Assembly: GCF_050596425.1 (NCBI RefSeq)
Contig: NZ_CP192292.1
Coordinates: forward strand, 2,108,001-2,172,000
Source: G963665925 sp050596425
Lineage (GTDB): Bacteria > Bacillota > Clostridia > Peptostreptococcales > Acidaminobacteraceae
Direction of reading: 5' to 3'
DNA length: 64,000 bases
The notes below the pieces were generated by a model. The model made no database searches. It saw only the letters and a list, made by a program, of their open reading frames with translations, and was not told the origin of the DNA. Position 1 is the first letter of the stretch; each line of letters starts with the position of its first letter. Position numbers and translations under genes: made by a program. Below, piece after piece: positions 44,957-54,355 of this stretch.

Positions 44957-46861
44957 TTATTCCGTGTCTTTCACAAAGAAGTAACTGTCTGTAAACCAGT
45001 GGTTAAAGGCAAAGTCTGTAAGACGGAAGTTAAACATGTAATCCTCTGATGGCAGGTCATCAAAGTAGAGATCAGTGTTTTCGTGTATTACAATTTCATT
45101 GCCAGCAACATAATCAGAAGTGTCTGTCGTATAATTGTTCATTATATAAATTGGCTGTATAACAGAACCAGCTTCAAGTTGATACAAGTTCTTATCAGGC
45201 ATACCTGTTTGAGGATCAACTGTTTGTCTAAGACCATAAATTTCATAGTGGCTTAAGTCTTCACCAGTTTCTGAAATCTCAGTGATCCATGAGAAAATCA
45301 GGTTCATTTCCTGGCCATTGTAAAGGACTGGTGATTCATACAATACCACATCGCCATAATCATGCGTAACATACATCATGAGTGGCTCTGAATCCAGATA
45401 GGTCCACTGGAAATTGAAATCATCAAAGTAGGAGAAAGTATCCTCATTCATAGACACAAGAAAGTCGTAGCCAAGATACTGAGTGTCATAACTTGCTTCA
45501 GTTTCGATCATAGGTGCTGTATAAATATCAATATAAACGTAGTAAACTTTTTCAAAGCCCTCTTGTGTTAAGACCAATTCAAAATAAGGGGTGTCTGCTG
45601 TGGGTTCATTGACAATATAATCAATTCCATCACCTTGCTCATAGGCTTCAACTGTTGACTTGAATGTCTTTAGAAAATTAATGTAAATAGATGAAAAGAG
45701 AGTGTCTTCATACATTTCCATATTAAGATCATAATTTTCTTGGTCCCTGTATGGGAAGTATATTGACAGGCCACCAGTGTTTAATGAATAAGGGCCATCC
45801 ACTTTGTGAACAAGGGCTCCATCAAGAGCAGCCATGAGTGCAGATGCATTTTCCTCTTGATTCAGAGCCAGAGCACTGGCAAAATCGCTTAGGTCGATTA
45901 GGTCTGTATAGCCTTGACTCTCTGTATTACCCCCAAAAGATTTTGCCGCCAAAGCAGAACGGGCAAATTCATAGAAGAATATATTATCATACAGACGTTG
46001 GTCAGCCTCAGTGATTAGTGTTTCAAGAGCGGTAACAACATGATCAATCTTAGACAAATCTATAACGGACAGGGTGACTTCGCTTTCTGTGCCGAAAGAT
46101 TTTGCATGGGTCAAGTATGTGTCAGCAATGATGGTTCCCAAGGCATCACCCGACAAAGCCGGGTTGGCATTTAGAGCATTTAAAATGGACTCGTAATTCC
46201 ATCCATGTCCAGGTTCAATTTCTTCCGATGCCACGAGATACTTGCCAAAAGAGTCTAGGGTATCCGCCACTTCTAGGCTGGCCATAAGGCAGGCATCAAA
46301 GCCTATAATATCAAAAGTGACCCCAGTCTTCTCCTGTGTGTTTGTGAATGCCTGAGAAAGCTCATTCAAGTGTAGGCTGTCATAGTCAGAAAGTTCATCA
46401 AGGCCATAGCCTTTCACAGGGCCACCCCCGTGATTCCATAATATGATAGCGTATTTATCAGCAGGGTACTTTCTAATGCCCCAATTCATAAAATCTGAAA
46501 GCGTTTTTTTGTAGCCAAAGTTTTGAGCCGGTAAGTTTTCCATTTCTACAAAGCCTGATGCAGTCAATTCAAATCTTTGCGTTAACTCAGGGTTCACGTA
46601 GTCATTGTTCCAGTTGGCTGTGCCACCTGTTTGAACAAGAACATTGACACCTGTTCCCGGCTTATAGCCTGCAATCATTTCGTTTAGATCTTCTGTTGCA
46701 CTGCCAATAAAGCTGTTTGTTTCAGCATCATAGGTGCTTTCCAGGTCAGACCCGTTGAGATAGATCATAAGGGTATACTTGTCTTGCCCATCAGCAAAGG
46801 AAGCTGTTCCAAAAATGAGTAAAGCCACAAGCAGTAAAAAAACTATTTTATTCTTTTTCAT
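44957..46861 (-). CDS. Secreted clostripain-related cysteine peptidase (C11)
   Basis: The 634-residue protein has a signal peptide (residues 1-24, cleavage after SFA). The C11 domain shows the catalytic histidine in YAIILWNHGGG and the cysteine in DIIGFDACLMAS. The domain continues to about 400; the last 230 residues are a beta-rich region without clear family. C11 peptidases cleave after arginine or lysine and often self-activate. There is no wall-anchor motif. It is divergent from the acc operon, sharing the 46862-47025 intergenic space. Confidence 0.9.
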   Translation of the reverse strand: MKKNKIVFLLLVALLIFGTASFADGQDKYTLMIYLNGSDLESTYDAETNSFIGSATEDLNEMIAGYKPGTGVNVLVQTGGTANWNNDYVNPELTQRFELTASGFVEMENLPAQNFGYKKTLSDFMNWGIRKYPADKYAIILWNHGGGPVKGYGLDELSDYDSLHLNELSQAFTNTQEKTGVTFDIIGFDACLMASLEVADTLDSFGKYLVASEEIEPGHGWNYESILNALNANPALSGDALGTIIADTYLTHAKSFGTESEVTLSVIDLSKIDHVVTALETLITEADQRLYDNIFFYEFARSALAAKSFGGNTESQGYTDLIDLSDFASALALNQEENASALMAALDGALVHKVDGPYSLNTGGLSIYFPYRDQENYDLNMEMYEDTLFSSIYINFLKTFKSTVEAYEQGDGIDYIVNEPTADTPYFELVLTQEGFEKVYYVYIDIYTAPMIETEASYDTQYLGYDFLVSMNEDTFSYFDDFNFQWTYLDSEPLMMYVTHDYGDVVLYESPVLYNGQEMNLIFSWITEISETGEDLSHYEIYGLRQTVDPQTGMPDKNLYQLEAGSVIQPIYIMNNYTTDTSDYVAGNEIVIHENTDLYFDDLPSEDYMFNFRLTDFAFNHWFTDSYFFVKDTE

Positions 46862-47025
46862 TCTTTTTCCCCCAAGAAAATATTATGGATTGGCTTGTAA
46901 ATGATTTAGCAAATACAAGTCAAATATTACATCGTCTTAATATTATACATAAAATTACATCTTCTTACTAGATATTGAATAAAAAATAATTATGATCTAA
47001 AAATAGCATCTGGTACTAATATCTG

Positions 47026-47054
47026 TTGACAATACAATCCAAGTACACTAAAAT
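47026..47054 (+). promoter_or_regulatory. accBCDA promoter
   Basis: -35 TTGACA (47026-47031), 17-base spacer, -10 TAAAAT (47049-47054). Upstream GGTACTAAT (47012-47020) resembles one half of a FapR site (ATTAGTACC on the other strand), but no second half is clear. Confidence 0.78.
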
Positions 47055-47079
47055 CTAATAGAGGTCAAATAGTGAAACT

Positions 47080-47185
47080 TGATACCTTAATGGGCGTACA
47101 CCTAGTCAAAAGACTGGTAAATTATATGGGAAGAAGATTTGTGCTGTGAGAACACAAATCATCTAAGGTGTCACATTAGTGATAC
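47080..47185 (+). promoter_or_regulatory. Structured leader of acc operon, candidate riboswitch
   Basis: The helix TGATACCTTA (47080-47089) / TAAGGTGTCA (47164-47173) closes a junction with two hairpins. One is ACC-T-AGTC/GACTGGT (47100-47118, AAAA loop); the other is GATTTGTG/CACAAATC (47136-47160). The 3' strand of the closing helix overlaps GTGTCAC (47168-47174), which can instead pair with GTGATAC (47179-47185) around ATTA. The two folds exclude each other, as in riboswitches. No U-run follows, so control of translation is more likely. No known class recognised. Confidence 0.5.
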
Positions 47186-47216
47186 GAAAAGAGTATGAAA
47201 AAAGGGGTCGTGAGAC

Positions 47217-47657
47217 ATGCAAATCAAAGAAATTAGAGAAATGATCCGACTGGTATCTCAGTCAGGACTATCCGTATTTGAAATGGAAAATGACGGTTTT
47301 AGAATTCGTATGGAAAATGGACAAACTGTGGCTGGTACAGGTCAAATGGTTGAAGCTGTTAAGCCACAAGACACAGACATTGTTGAAATGACCAATGAAC
47401 AAGCGCCTAAGTTAGAAAGCACAGGAACGCCTGTTAAGGCGCCTCTTGTAGGTGTTTTTTATGATTCGCCATCGCCAGACAAGCCATCTTACGTTCAAGT
47501 GGGAGACAATGTTTCAAAGGGCGATGTGCTATGTATTATTGAAGCTATGAAGGTTATGAATGAAATCACAGCTGAAAAAGATGGCGTTATAAAGCAAATC
47601 CTAGTGGAGAACGAGCAGCTTGTTGAATACGGACAAGACCTGTTCACGATCGGTTAG
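47217..47657 (+). CDS. accB: Biotin carboxyl carrier protein of acetyl-CoA carboxylase
   Basis: The 146-residue protein starts with the AccB helix QIKEIREMIRLVSQSGLSVFEME, has a flexible middle (60-75), and ends in the biotinyl domain with the biotin lysine in IEAMKVMNEI. It carries the carboxyl group between AccC and AccDA in the first step of fatty acid synthesis. It is the first gene of accB-accC-accD-accA, whose promoter and structured leader lie upstream. Fatty acid synthase genes (fabH, fabD and so on) do not follow. Confidence 0.96.
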   Translation: MQIKEIREMIRLVSQSGLSVFEMENDGFRIRMENGQTVAGTGQMVEAVKPQDTDIVEMTNEQAPKLESTGTPVKAPLVGVFYDSPSPDKPSYVQVGDNVSKGDVLCIIEAMKVMNEITAEKDGVIKQILVENEQLVEYGQDLFTIG

Positions 47658-47662
47658 GTGAT

Positions 47663-49009
47663 ATGATGTTTAATAAAGTACTTGTTGCGAATCGTGGGGA
47701 AATTGCTGTTCGAATTATTCGAGCATGTAGAGAGCTTGGCGTTGAGACAGTGGCTGTATACTCTGAATGTGATAAAGACGCTCTACACACACAGTTAGCA
47801 GATGAAGCGATTTGTGTCGGTCCAGCCAAAGCGGCAGATTCCTATTTGAATATGACAAATATTATCAGTGCCGCAGTCATGTCAGGGGCTCAAGCTGTTC
47901 ATCCTGGCTTTGGATTCTTATCCGAAAACGCTAAGTTTGCGAGAATGTGTGCTGAATGTGGTTTGAAGTTTATCGGACCATCGCCTGAAGCCATTGACAA
48001 AATGGGTGACAAGGCTATGGCAAGAGAAACAATGAAAAATGCAGGTGTGCCGATTGTCCCTGGTTCAGATGGCCCTGTGTCTAATATGGAAGAAGCTCTG
48101 GAAGAGGCCAAGAAAATCGGCTATCCTCTTCTTGTAAAAGCTGCTTCAGGTGGCGGTGGCAGGGGGATGCGGATTGTACGTCATGATGATGAGCTGGAAT
48201 CCCTAGTGATGGCTGCAAAAATGGAAGCAAAAGCTGCCTTTGGTGATGACACTGTTTACATGGAACGCTTTGTGGAAAATCCCAAGCATATTGAATTTCA
48301 AATTATGGCTGACCAGCATGGCAACATAGTCCATCTGGGTGAACGTGACTGTTCCATGCAGCGTCGAAATCAAAAGGTTATTGAAGAAGCACCTTCTCCG
48401 ACCTTAACGGCTGACACTCGTAAAAGAATGGGAGACGCAGCTGTAAAGGCGGCTTCAGCGGCGAAATATGAGAATGCAGGCACAGTTGAGTTTCTACTTG
48501 ATAAGAGTGGCGAGTTTTTCTTTATAGAAATGAATACGAGAATCCAAGTGGAGCATCCTGTAACGGAAATGATTACGGGTGTGGATCTTATAAAAGAGCA
48601 GATTCTCGTTGCGGCTGGAGAAAAACTTTCCATGAAGCAAGATGAGGTCTTGATCACTGGTCATGCCATCGAATGTCGTATCAATGCTGAAAATCCGTAT
48701 GAAAACTTTAGACCGTGCCCAGGTCGTATTGAGACACTTCTACTGCCTGGCGGACCGGGTGTCCGTATAGACTCGGCTGTTTATCAAGGGTATTTGATTC
48801 CGCCGGTTTATGACTCAATGATAGGGAAACTCATTGTTCACGGTAAAGACCGTGATGATGCGATTCGACGCATGAAAAGAGCTTTAGGGGAGTTTGTCAT
48901 AACAGGCATTCACACGAATATTGATTTTCATTTTGATATTTTGTCCCACCAAAGCTATATGGATGGTGACTATCACACGAAGACACTCGAGACACAAATT
49001 ATCGGATAA
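47663..49009 (+). CDS. accC: Biotin carboxylase subunit of acetyl-CoA carboxylase
   Basis: The 448-residue ATP-grasp enzyme begins FNKVLVANRGEIAVRIIRACREL and has the ATP loop KAASGGGGRGMRIV. It also has the biotin/bicarbonate residues in ERDCSMQRRNQKVIEEAPS and the EMNTRIQVEHPVTE motif. It carboxylates biotin on AccB with bicarbonate and ATP. The gene starts 5 bases after accB; ATG 47663 or 47666 are both possible. Length is normal. Confidence 0.97.
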   Translation: MMFNKVLVANRGEIAVRIIRACRELGVETVAVYSECDKDALHTQLADEAICVGPAKAADSYLNMTNIISAAVMSGAQAVHPGFGFLSENAKFARMCAECGLKFIGPSPEAIDKMGDKAMARETMKNAGVPIVPGSDGPVSNMEEALEEAKKIGYPLLVKAASGGGGRGMRIVRHDDELESLVMAAKMEAKAAFGDDTVYMERFVENPKHIEFQIMADQHGNIVHLGERDCSMQRRNQKVIEEAPSPTLTADTRKRMGDAAVKAASAAKYENAGTVEFLLDKSGEFFFIEMNTRIQVEHPVTEMITGVDLIKEQILVAAGEKLSMKQDEVLITGHAIECRINAENPYENFRPCPGRIETLLLPGGPGVRIDSAVYQGYLIPPVYDSMIGKLIVHGKDRDDAIRRMKRALGEFVITGIHTNIDFHFDILSHQSYMDGDYHTKTLETQIIG

Positions 49010-49024
49010 GAAGGCGGTGACTAA

Positions 49025-49897
49025 ATGTTTGACAAGCTATTTAAAAAAACAAAATACATTCGCTTGAATCAAGAACGCACAGCAACACCTAACAGCGAAA
49101 TGCCAAATATACCAGATGGTTTTTATATAAAGTGCAAGGCATGTGGGAAACTGCATGATAGAGAGAGCTACGAAGCCCAAAGTTCGGTTTGTAGTGTCTG
49201 TGGTCACCATTTCAGAGTGCGACCATTAGAAAGAATTGAGATGATAACAGATGAGGGGACATTTGTAGAAATGTTTACAGATGTTGCTTCGAAAAATCCA
49301 CTTGATTTTGAAGGCTATGAAGACAAGGTGTCATCAACGCAAATAAAAGCAGAAGTTTCTGAGGCTGTCACTGTGGGAACGGCTGAAATACAGGGGCGAA
49401 AAATTGCTGTTGGCGTTATGGACCCAGGCTTTATGATGGGGTCTATGGGGTCTGCTGTGGGAGAAAGAATCACCTGTCTTGTGGAGCATGCCACGAAAGA
49501 GGGGTTACCAGTCATTATAGTCACCGCATCAGGTGGTGCTAGAATGCAAGAGGGTATATTTTCCTTAATGCAAATGGCCAAGACATCTATGGCTCTTAAA
49601 AGGCATTCGGAAGCAGGCCTCTTATACGTAAGTATTTTAACAGATCCAACAACGGGTGGCGTAACAGCAAGTTTTGCCATGTTGGGTGATATTATTCTGG
49701 CGGAACCTGGTGCTCTTATCGGCTTTGCAGGCCCAAGGGTTATTGAGCAAACCATACGTCAAAAATTGCCAGAGGGTTTTCAAAGAAGTGAGTTTTTACT
49801 TGAACATGGTTTCATAGATAAGATTGTAAAGCGTGAGGATCTTTACATGGCACTGTCTAGAATTTTAAGTGCGCATAAGGAGGTCCAGTATGCATAA
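49025..49897 (+). CDS. accD: Acetyl-CoA carboxylase carboxyltransferase subunit beta
   Basis: The 290-residue protein has the N-terminal zinc ribbon CKACGKLHD...CSVCGHHFRV (cysteines near residues 39-61) and the crotonase-like carboxyltransferase core with IIVTASGGARMQEG and DPTTGGVTASFAMLGD. With AccA it moves the carboxyl group from biotin to acetyl-CoA. It overlaps the accA start by 8 bases, giving coupled 1:1 synthesis of the two subunits. Confidence 0.96.
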   Translation: MFDKLFKKTKYIRLNQERTATPNSEMPNIPDGFYIKCKACGKLHDRESYEAQSSVCSVCGHHFRVRPLERIEMITDEGTFVEMFTDVASKNPLDFEGYEDKVSSTQIKAEVSEAVTVGTAEIQGRKIAVGVMDPGFMMGSMGSAVGERITCLVEHATKEGLPVIIVTASGGARMQEGIFSLMQMAKTSMALKRHSEAGLLYVSILTDPTTGGVTASFAMLGDIILAEPGALIGFAGPRVIEQTIRQKLPEGFQRSEFLLEHGFIDKIVKREDLYMALSRILSAHKEVQYA

Positions 49898-50834
49898 GAG
49901 TGAACAAGACGTTCTCAGGGATAGGCTAAAGGAGCTGGAAGAGATTGCAGCCCAAGTTGACCCGTCACTGAGAAGTGATATAGAAAAAATATCTAAAAAG
50001 CTGAAAACAGAAGAAGGTGTCAAGGCGCAAGTGGTAGAAGAACCTTCCCTGGCATGGAAGCGGGTTGAACTTGCAAGGCATAAACACAGATTGACAACCC
50101 TAGAATACATAGGGTATATATTTGATGATTTTATGGAACTTCATGGCGATAGGCTTTTTAGAGAAGATAGTGCTGTTGTTGGTGGCCTTGCCTGGTTGGA
50201 TGGAAAACCAGTGACTGTGATTGGTCATCAAAAGGGTCGGGATGTGAAAGAAAATATTAAGCGAAATTTTGGTATGGCCCATCCAGAAGGGTATAGAAAA
50301 GCCCTTCGCCTTATGAGACAGGCTGAAAAGTTTGGAAGACCCATCATTTGCTTTATTGATACCCCCGGCGCTTACTGCGGTCTTGGGGCAGAAGAAAGAG
50401 GTCAGGGAGAAGCCATTGCTAGAAATCTTCTTGAAATGTCAGATCTAAAAGTGCCTGTCATTAGTATTGTTATTGGTGAAGGGGGTAGCGGTGGTGCCCT
50501 GGCCTTTGGTGTAGGCAATGAGATATGGATGCTTGAAAATGCCATATATTCTGTTTTATCTCCTGAAGGCTTTGCATCAATCCTATGGAAGGATGCTTCA
50601 AGAGCTAAGGAAGCCGCAGAAATCATGCGCATCACAGCGGATGACTTAAATGCGTTTGGTCTGATCGATAAGGTGATACCAGAACATGAAAATGGTGTCC
50701 ATGAAGACCCTGTGATCACAGTTGACCATCTGAAAAGCGGACTAAAATCAACGATAGAAAAATATGAAGAGATGGATGCCCAAGAGATTGTAAACAGCAG
50801 ATATGACAAATTCAGAAAAATGGGTGTATGTTAA
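49890..50834 (+). CDS. accA: Acetyl-CoA carboxylase carboxyltransferase subunit alpha
   Basis: The protein of about 314 residues carries the AccA blocks WKRVELARHKHRLTTLEYI, HGDRLFREDSAVVGG, FIDTPGAYCGLGAEERGQ and IGEGGSGGALAFGVGN. I chose ATG 49890, preceded by AAGGAGG at 49877-49883 inside the end of accD. It is the last gene of the operon and is followed by a strong terminator. Confidence 0.96.
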   Translation: MHKSEQDVLRDRLKELEEIAAQVDPSLRSDIEKISKKLKTEEGVKAQVVEEPSLAWKRVELARHKHRLTTLEYIGYIFDDFMELHGDRLFREDSAVVGGLAWLDGKPVTVIGHQKGRDVKENIKRNFGMAHPEGYRKALRLMRQAEKFGRPIICFIDTPGAYCGLGAEERGQGEAIARNLLEMSDLKVPVISIVIGEGGSGGALAFGVGNEIWMLENAIYSVLSPEGFASILWKDASRAKEAAEIMRITADDLNAFGLIDKVIPEHENGVHEDPVITVDHLKSGLKSTIEKYEEMDAQEIVNSRYDKFRKMGVC

Positions 50835-50871
50835 GGCCAGCGAAAATCAGAAATTGATTTATAAAGTGAAT

Positions 50872-50911
50872 GCCAATAAGGTCAAGATGACCTTATTGGC
50901 GTTATTTTTTT
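50872..50911 (+). terminator. acc operon terminator
   Basis: GCCAATAAGGTCA (50872-50884) pairs perfectly with TGACCTTATTGGC (50888-50900), then GTTATTTTTTT. Confidence 0.93.
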
Positions 50912-50985
50912 ACTCTTTTTTGGAATAACACTTTGGGTGGGGTTACATGAAAGAAATGGGTAGTATTAAAGCAGGGGGATTGCAT

Positions 50986-52281
50986 ATGAAATGGATTCGA
51001 GATATGTCGTTAAAATATAAGTTACCCTTCCTCTATACCACGTCTCTTATTATCTTGTGTGTGGCATCTTATTTGATTATATCTTCTACTCTCGAAAAGA
51101 GAATGGAAGGCTTTATTGAAGAAGAGCTCAATGTGAATACAAATCAAATATACAGCATGATAAAAGTGGCGGCAGATACATCTGTGAGGGGTGAACTCCG
51201 GTCTATTGTTCGAAGCAACTATGATTTTGTAAAGTATACTTATGAACAATATTTAAATGGAGAAAAAACGGAAGCGCAGGCAAAGGAAGATGCTTGGGCT
51301 TATTTGTCATCTCAAAAAATAGGCAGTTCAGGCTATATATATATTCTGGACTCAAGTGGTGTCATTCAGTATCATCCTTCAGAAGAGCTCATTCGTGAGG
51401 ATATTTCTCAAAATGAGTTTGTTCAACTACAAATGTCCCTAAAGGAACAGTACATTCAGTATGACTGGAAGAATCCTGGTGAGTCACAGGCTAGGGCAAA
51501 GGCCCTTTACATGAAACATTTTAAGCCTTGGGACTGGGTTATATCTGCTTCGAGCTACAGGGAGGAATTCACAGAACTCATTCAGGTGAGGGATTTTGAA
51601 GATGAGCTTAACAAGTTGACTTTTGGCGAAACGGGCTATTCTTTCATTATGCAAGGGGATGGTACGAGCCTGGTACATCCTTATTCAAAGGGGAAAAGAC
51701 TACAAGATGTTGGCTATGGCAATGGTGAAGCCCTCTATCAAGATATTATAAAAACCAAAAATGGAATTTTCACATACTTATGGCGCAATTCAGCGGATGA
51801 AAAAGAACGGGAAAAAATTGCTGTGGTCAAGTATTTTCCTGAGTATGACTGGTACTTGGCTTCGTCGGGCTACATCGAAGAACTATATGATCCTGTTAAC
51901 AGTGTGAAAAATATCCTTATCACAGGATTTGCCATCCTCATTATAACAGGAATATTTCTAACTGGTTTCATAAGCAAGACCATCTACAAGCCTGTGACTG
52001 ACCTTGTGGCCTATGTGGAAAAAGCATCTGAAGGGAATATGGATGTTTTGCTTGAATGGGATAGAAAAGATGAACTTGGCATTTTAGGAGACAGTTTTGA
52101 CCAGTTTATGAGGGCTCTGAAAAAATATAAAAACGAAACAGAAGTCTTAATATTAGAAAAGGAATATGCATTGAAACAAGTTCGGGCTGTGAAAAAAATC
52201 TTGAACTTATTGTGGACAAGCGGACAGAAGAACTTCACAAGTCCATTGACCAGCTTAAGAAAACTCAAGATCAGCTTTTAG
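50986..52281 (+). CDS. Histidine kinase, 5' part of a frameshifted gene (Cache-HAMP)
   Basis: The 431-residue frame has a membrane segment (about 14-34), an extracellular double Cache region (SSGYIYILDSSGVIQYHPS, then FIMQGDGTSLVHP), a second membrane segment (about 310-330) and a HAMP domain (YVEKASEGNMDVLLEWDRKDELGILG). It then runs out of register after EYALKQVRAVKK and ends in 26 unrelated residues. Adding one A to the A7 run at 52192-52198 restores ...AVKKNLELIVDKRTEELHK and joins it to the kinase core in the other frame. This is either a real mutation, slippage, or a sequencing error. ATG 50947 is an alternative start. Confidence 0.85.
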   Translation: MKWIRDMSLKYKLPFLYTTSLIILCVASYLIISSTLEKRMEGFIEEELNVNTNQIYSMIKVAADTSVRGELRSIVRSNYDFVKYTYEQYLNGEKTEAQAKEDAWAYLSSQKIGSSGYIYILDSSGVIQYHPSEELIREDISQNEFVQLQMSLKEQYIQYDWKNPGESQARAKALYMKHFKPWDWVISASSYREEFTELIQVRDFEDELNKLTFGETGYSFIMQGDGTSLVHPYSKGKRLQDVGYGNGEALYQDIIKTKNGIFTYLWRNSADEKEREKIAVVKYFPEYDWYLASSGYIEELYDPVNSVKNILITGFAILIITGIFLTGFISKTIYKPVTDLVAYVEKASEGNMDVLLEWDRKDELGILGDSFDQFMRALKKYKNETEVLILEKEYALKQVRAVKKILNLLWTSGQKNFTSPLTSLRKLKISF

Positions 52282-53021
52282 CAACTGAGAAACTTTCAAC
52301 AGCTGGCCAGGTCGTTACGGGCATGGCCCATCGTTTAAACACGCCACTTGGTACGGCCATCACTATGATCAGCTTTTTAAGCAAGGAGCTTGAAAAGAAT
52401 TTGAAACTCTATGAAGAGGATAAACTCTCAGAAGAAGATCTTTACACCGCACTTCAGTCCACTGAAACAGGTATGAAGATGATGGAAAAGAATTTAATGA
52501 AGTCAGCTGAACTTATAGAAGTGATGAAAAGCATAGCGGGCATGGGAAGACGAAGCGATGCCAAGGAGTTTAATCTAAAAGAAGTCATCGATGATTGTTT
52601 GAGCCTCCATCCGAAAAAGATTAGTGAAGGCAAGATTGAAATAAACGTCATTTGTGACCCTGATCTTATGATAGTCAACTCCAGATCAGCGCTGATGCAG
52701 GTTTTTAATAATTTAATCACCAATGCCTTTAAGCATGGGTTTAAAGGCAGGGAACAAGGGTGCATAAACATCACAGTCCAAGAAAAAGAAGAGGAGATTG
52801 ACATCCTTTTTACTGATGATGGATTAGGTATTGAAGCAGAATATTTGAACTATGTGTTTAATCCTTTTGGTAGGTTGGATACCATCGCCAAGGGTGTGGG
52901 GCTTGGACTTTATATTGTACACACGGCGGTCGTTAATGGATTGAATGGTTCAGTGAACTGCAATAGCTCGCTTGGACATGGTACACGTTTTGAAATAAAG
53001 GTTCCAAGAGAAAACTTTTAA
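52212..53021 (+). CDS. Histidine kinase, 3' part of the frameshifted gene (HisKA-HATPase)
   Basis: The 269-residue frame begins at GTG inside the coiled-coil linker (DKRTEELHKSIDQLKKTQ). It contains an H-box GQVVTGMAHRLNTPLG (phospho-accepting His), an N-box NNLITNAFKHG, G1 DDGLGIEAEYL, and G2 GVGLGLYIVHTAV. The normal kinase would read through from the Cache-HAMP part. If translated alone it would be a soluble kinase without sensor. It ends 20 bases before mtaD, so it is likely co-transcribed with the sulfur cluster. No response regulator adjoins. Confidence 0.85.
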   Translation: MDKRTEELHKSIDQLKKTQDQLLATEKLSTAGQVVTGMAHRLNTPLGTAITMISFLSKELEKNLKLYEEDKLSEEDLYTALQSTETGMKMMEKNLMKSAELIEVMKSIAGMGRRSDAKEFNLKEVIDDCLSLHPKKISEGKIEINVICDPDLMIVNSRSALMQVFNNLITNAFKHGFKGREQGCINITVQEKEEEIDILFTDDGLGIEAEYLNYVFNPFGRLDTIAKGVGLGLYIVHTAVVNGLNGSVNCNSSLGHGTRFEIKVPRENF

Positions 53022-53041
53022 AGCAAAAGGGGGAAAGGCAT

Positions 53042-54355
53042 TTGAAAACACTCATAAGAAACACGCAAATTATAAGCATGGATGAAAAAAAACCTCAAGT
53101 GTTCACAGGGGACATTGGCATTGAAAATGACAGGGTGATTTTTGTAGGAAAAACGAATGGTATATTTGAACCAGACTACATCATTGAAGGGGACAATACC
53201 ATTGCCTTACCAGGCCTTATCAATGCCCACACCCATATATCCATGTCCCTCATGAGAAACTATGCTGATGATTTGCCCTTTTGGCCTTGGTTAACAGAAA
53301 AAATCCTACCTGTTGAAGAAAATTTAAATGGAGAAGATTGCTATTGGGGGGCCATGTTGTCCATTGCAGAAATGATTCGATCAGGCATAACCATGTTTGC
53401 AGACATGTATTTTTTCATGGATGATGTGGCAAGAGCTGTTGAGAAAACAGGCATTCGAGCCAATTTATCTCGTGGGCTTGTCAGTGGAGAAGAAAGTGAC
53501 AAAAAGCTGGATGAGGCCATTAAACTCAAAGAAGACTGGGCAAAAAAAGCCCAGGGGCGAATCACTGTGAACTTAGCCCCCCACGCGCCTTACTCATGTG
53601 ATCCTGAATTCATGATAAAAATATTAGAGGCATCAAAGGTCCATAATACTAGGATACATACACACTTGTCTGAAAGCAGGCAAGAAGTGGAGGATTCTTA
53701 CGAGACATATGGTGTTTCACCCATAAAAAACATGTTCAAGCAAGGTGTATTTAAAAGGCCAACCTTTGCGGCTCACTGTGTGCACTTGTCAGATGAAGAT
53801 ATTCAAATTCTTGCTGACAACAAGGTTTCTGTTATCAATAACCCTGGCAGTAATTTGAAACTGGGGAATGGATTTGCACCAGTCACCAAACTTCTTGAAG
53901 CTGGTGTGAACGTTGCCCTAGGCACTGACGGTTCGGCTTCAAATAACAATCTCAACATGTTTGAGGAAATGAACTTAGCGGCTTTGATAAACAAGGCCTA
54001 TACTGGAATCGCAACAACTGTACCAGCGTATACAGCCTTGCAAATGGCCACGATTAACGGTGCGAGAGCCCTAGGTATGGAAGATGAAATTGGAACAATC
54101 GAAGTTGGAAAAAAGGCGGATATTATACTTGTTGATATGGAAAAGCCGCATTTATATCCTAGACTTGACCCTGTTGCCACCTTGGTTTACTCAGCTCAAG
54201 CCTCAGATGTTTCAACAGTCATTTGTAATGGTCAAATATTAATGCAAGACAGAGTGCTCCGAACCCTGCAGGAAAATGAAGTGTATAAGAACGCTGAAAG
54301 ATGTTCTAAAAACCTTATAAAACAGGCTCAGGAGGGTAAAAATGAAAAAAATTGA
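53042..54355 (+). CDS. mtaD: Methylthioadenosine/S-adenosylhomocysteine deaminase
   Basis: The 437-residue amidohydrolase has metal ligands NAHTHIS near residue 60, APHAPYSCD, HTHLSES, HCVHLSDED and GTDGSASNNN, the MtaD pattern. It deaminates methylthioadenosine to methylthioinosine and SAH to S-inosylhomocysteine. The start is TTG 53042 with AAAGGGGGAAAGG upstream; no ATG is available before residue 13. It overlaps mtnA by 14 bases. Its presence together with a phosphorylase lacking adenine-specific aspartates suggests that methylthioinosine is the intermediate. Confidence 0.92.
   Translation: MKTLIRNTQIISMDEKKPQVFTGDIGIENDRVIFVGKTNGIFEPDYIIEGDNTIALPGLINAHTHISMSLMRNYADDLPFWPWLTEKILPVEENLNGEDCYWGAMLSIAEMIRSGITMFADMYFFMDDVARAVEKTGIRANLSRGLVSGEESDKKLDEAIKLKEDWAKKAQGRITVNLAPHAPYSCDPEFMIKILEASKVHNTRIHTHLSESRQEVEDSYETYGVSPIKNMFKQGVFKRPTFAAHCVHLSDEDIQILADNKVSVINNPGSNLKLGNGFAPVTKLLEAGVNVALGTDGSASNNNLNMFEEMNLAALINKAYTGIATTVPAYTALQMATINGARALGMEDEIGTIEVGKKADIILVDMEKPHLYPRLDPVATLVYSAQASDVSTVICNGQILMQDRVLRTLQENEVYKNAERCSKNLIKQAQEGKNEKN

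Noticed and set aside
47012..47020. FapR operator upstream of accB
   Set aside because: Only one half-site (ATTAGTACC on the minus strand) is present and no fapR is in the window.
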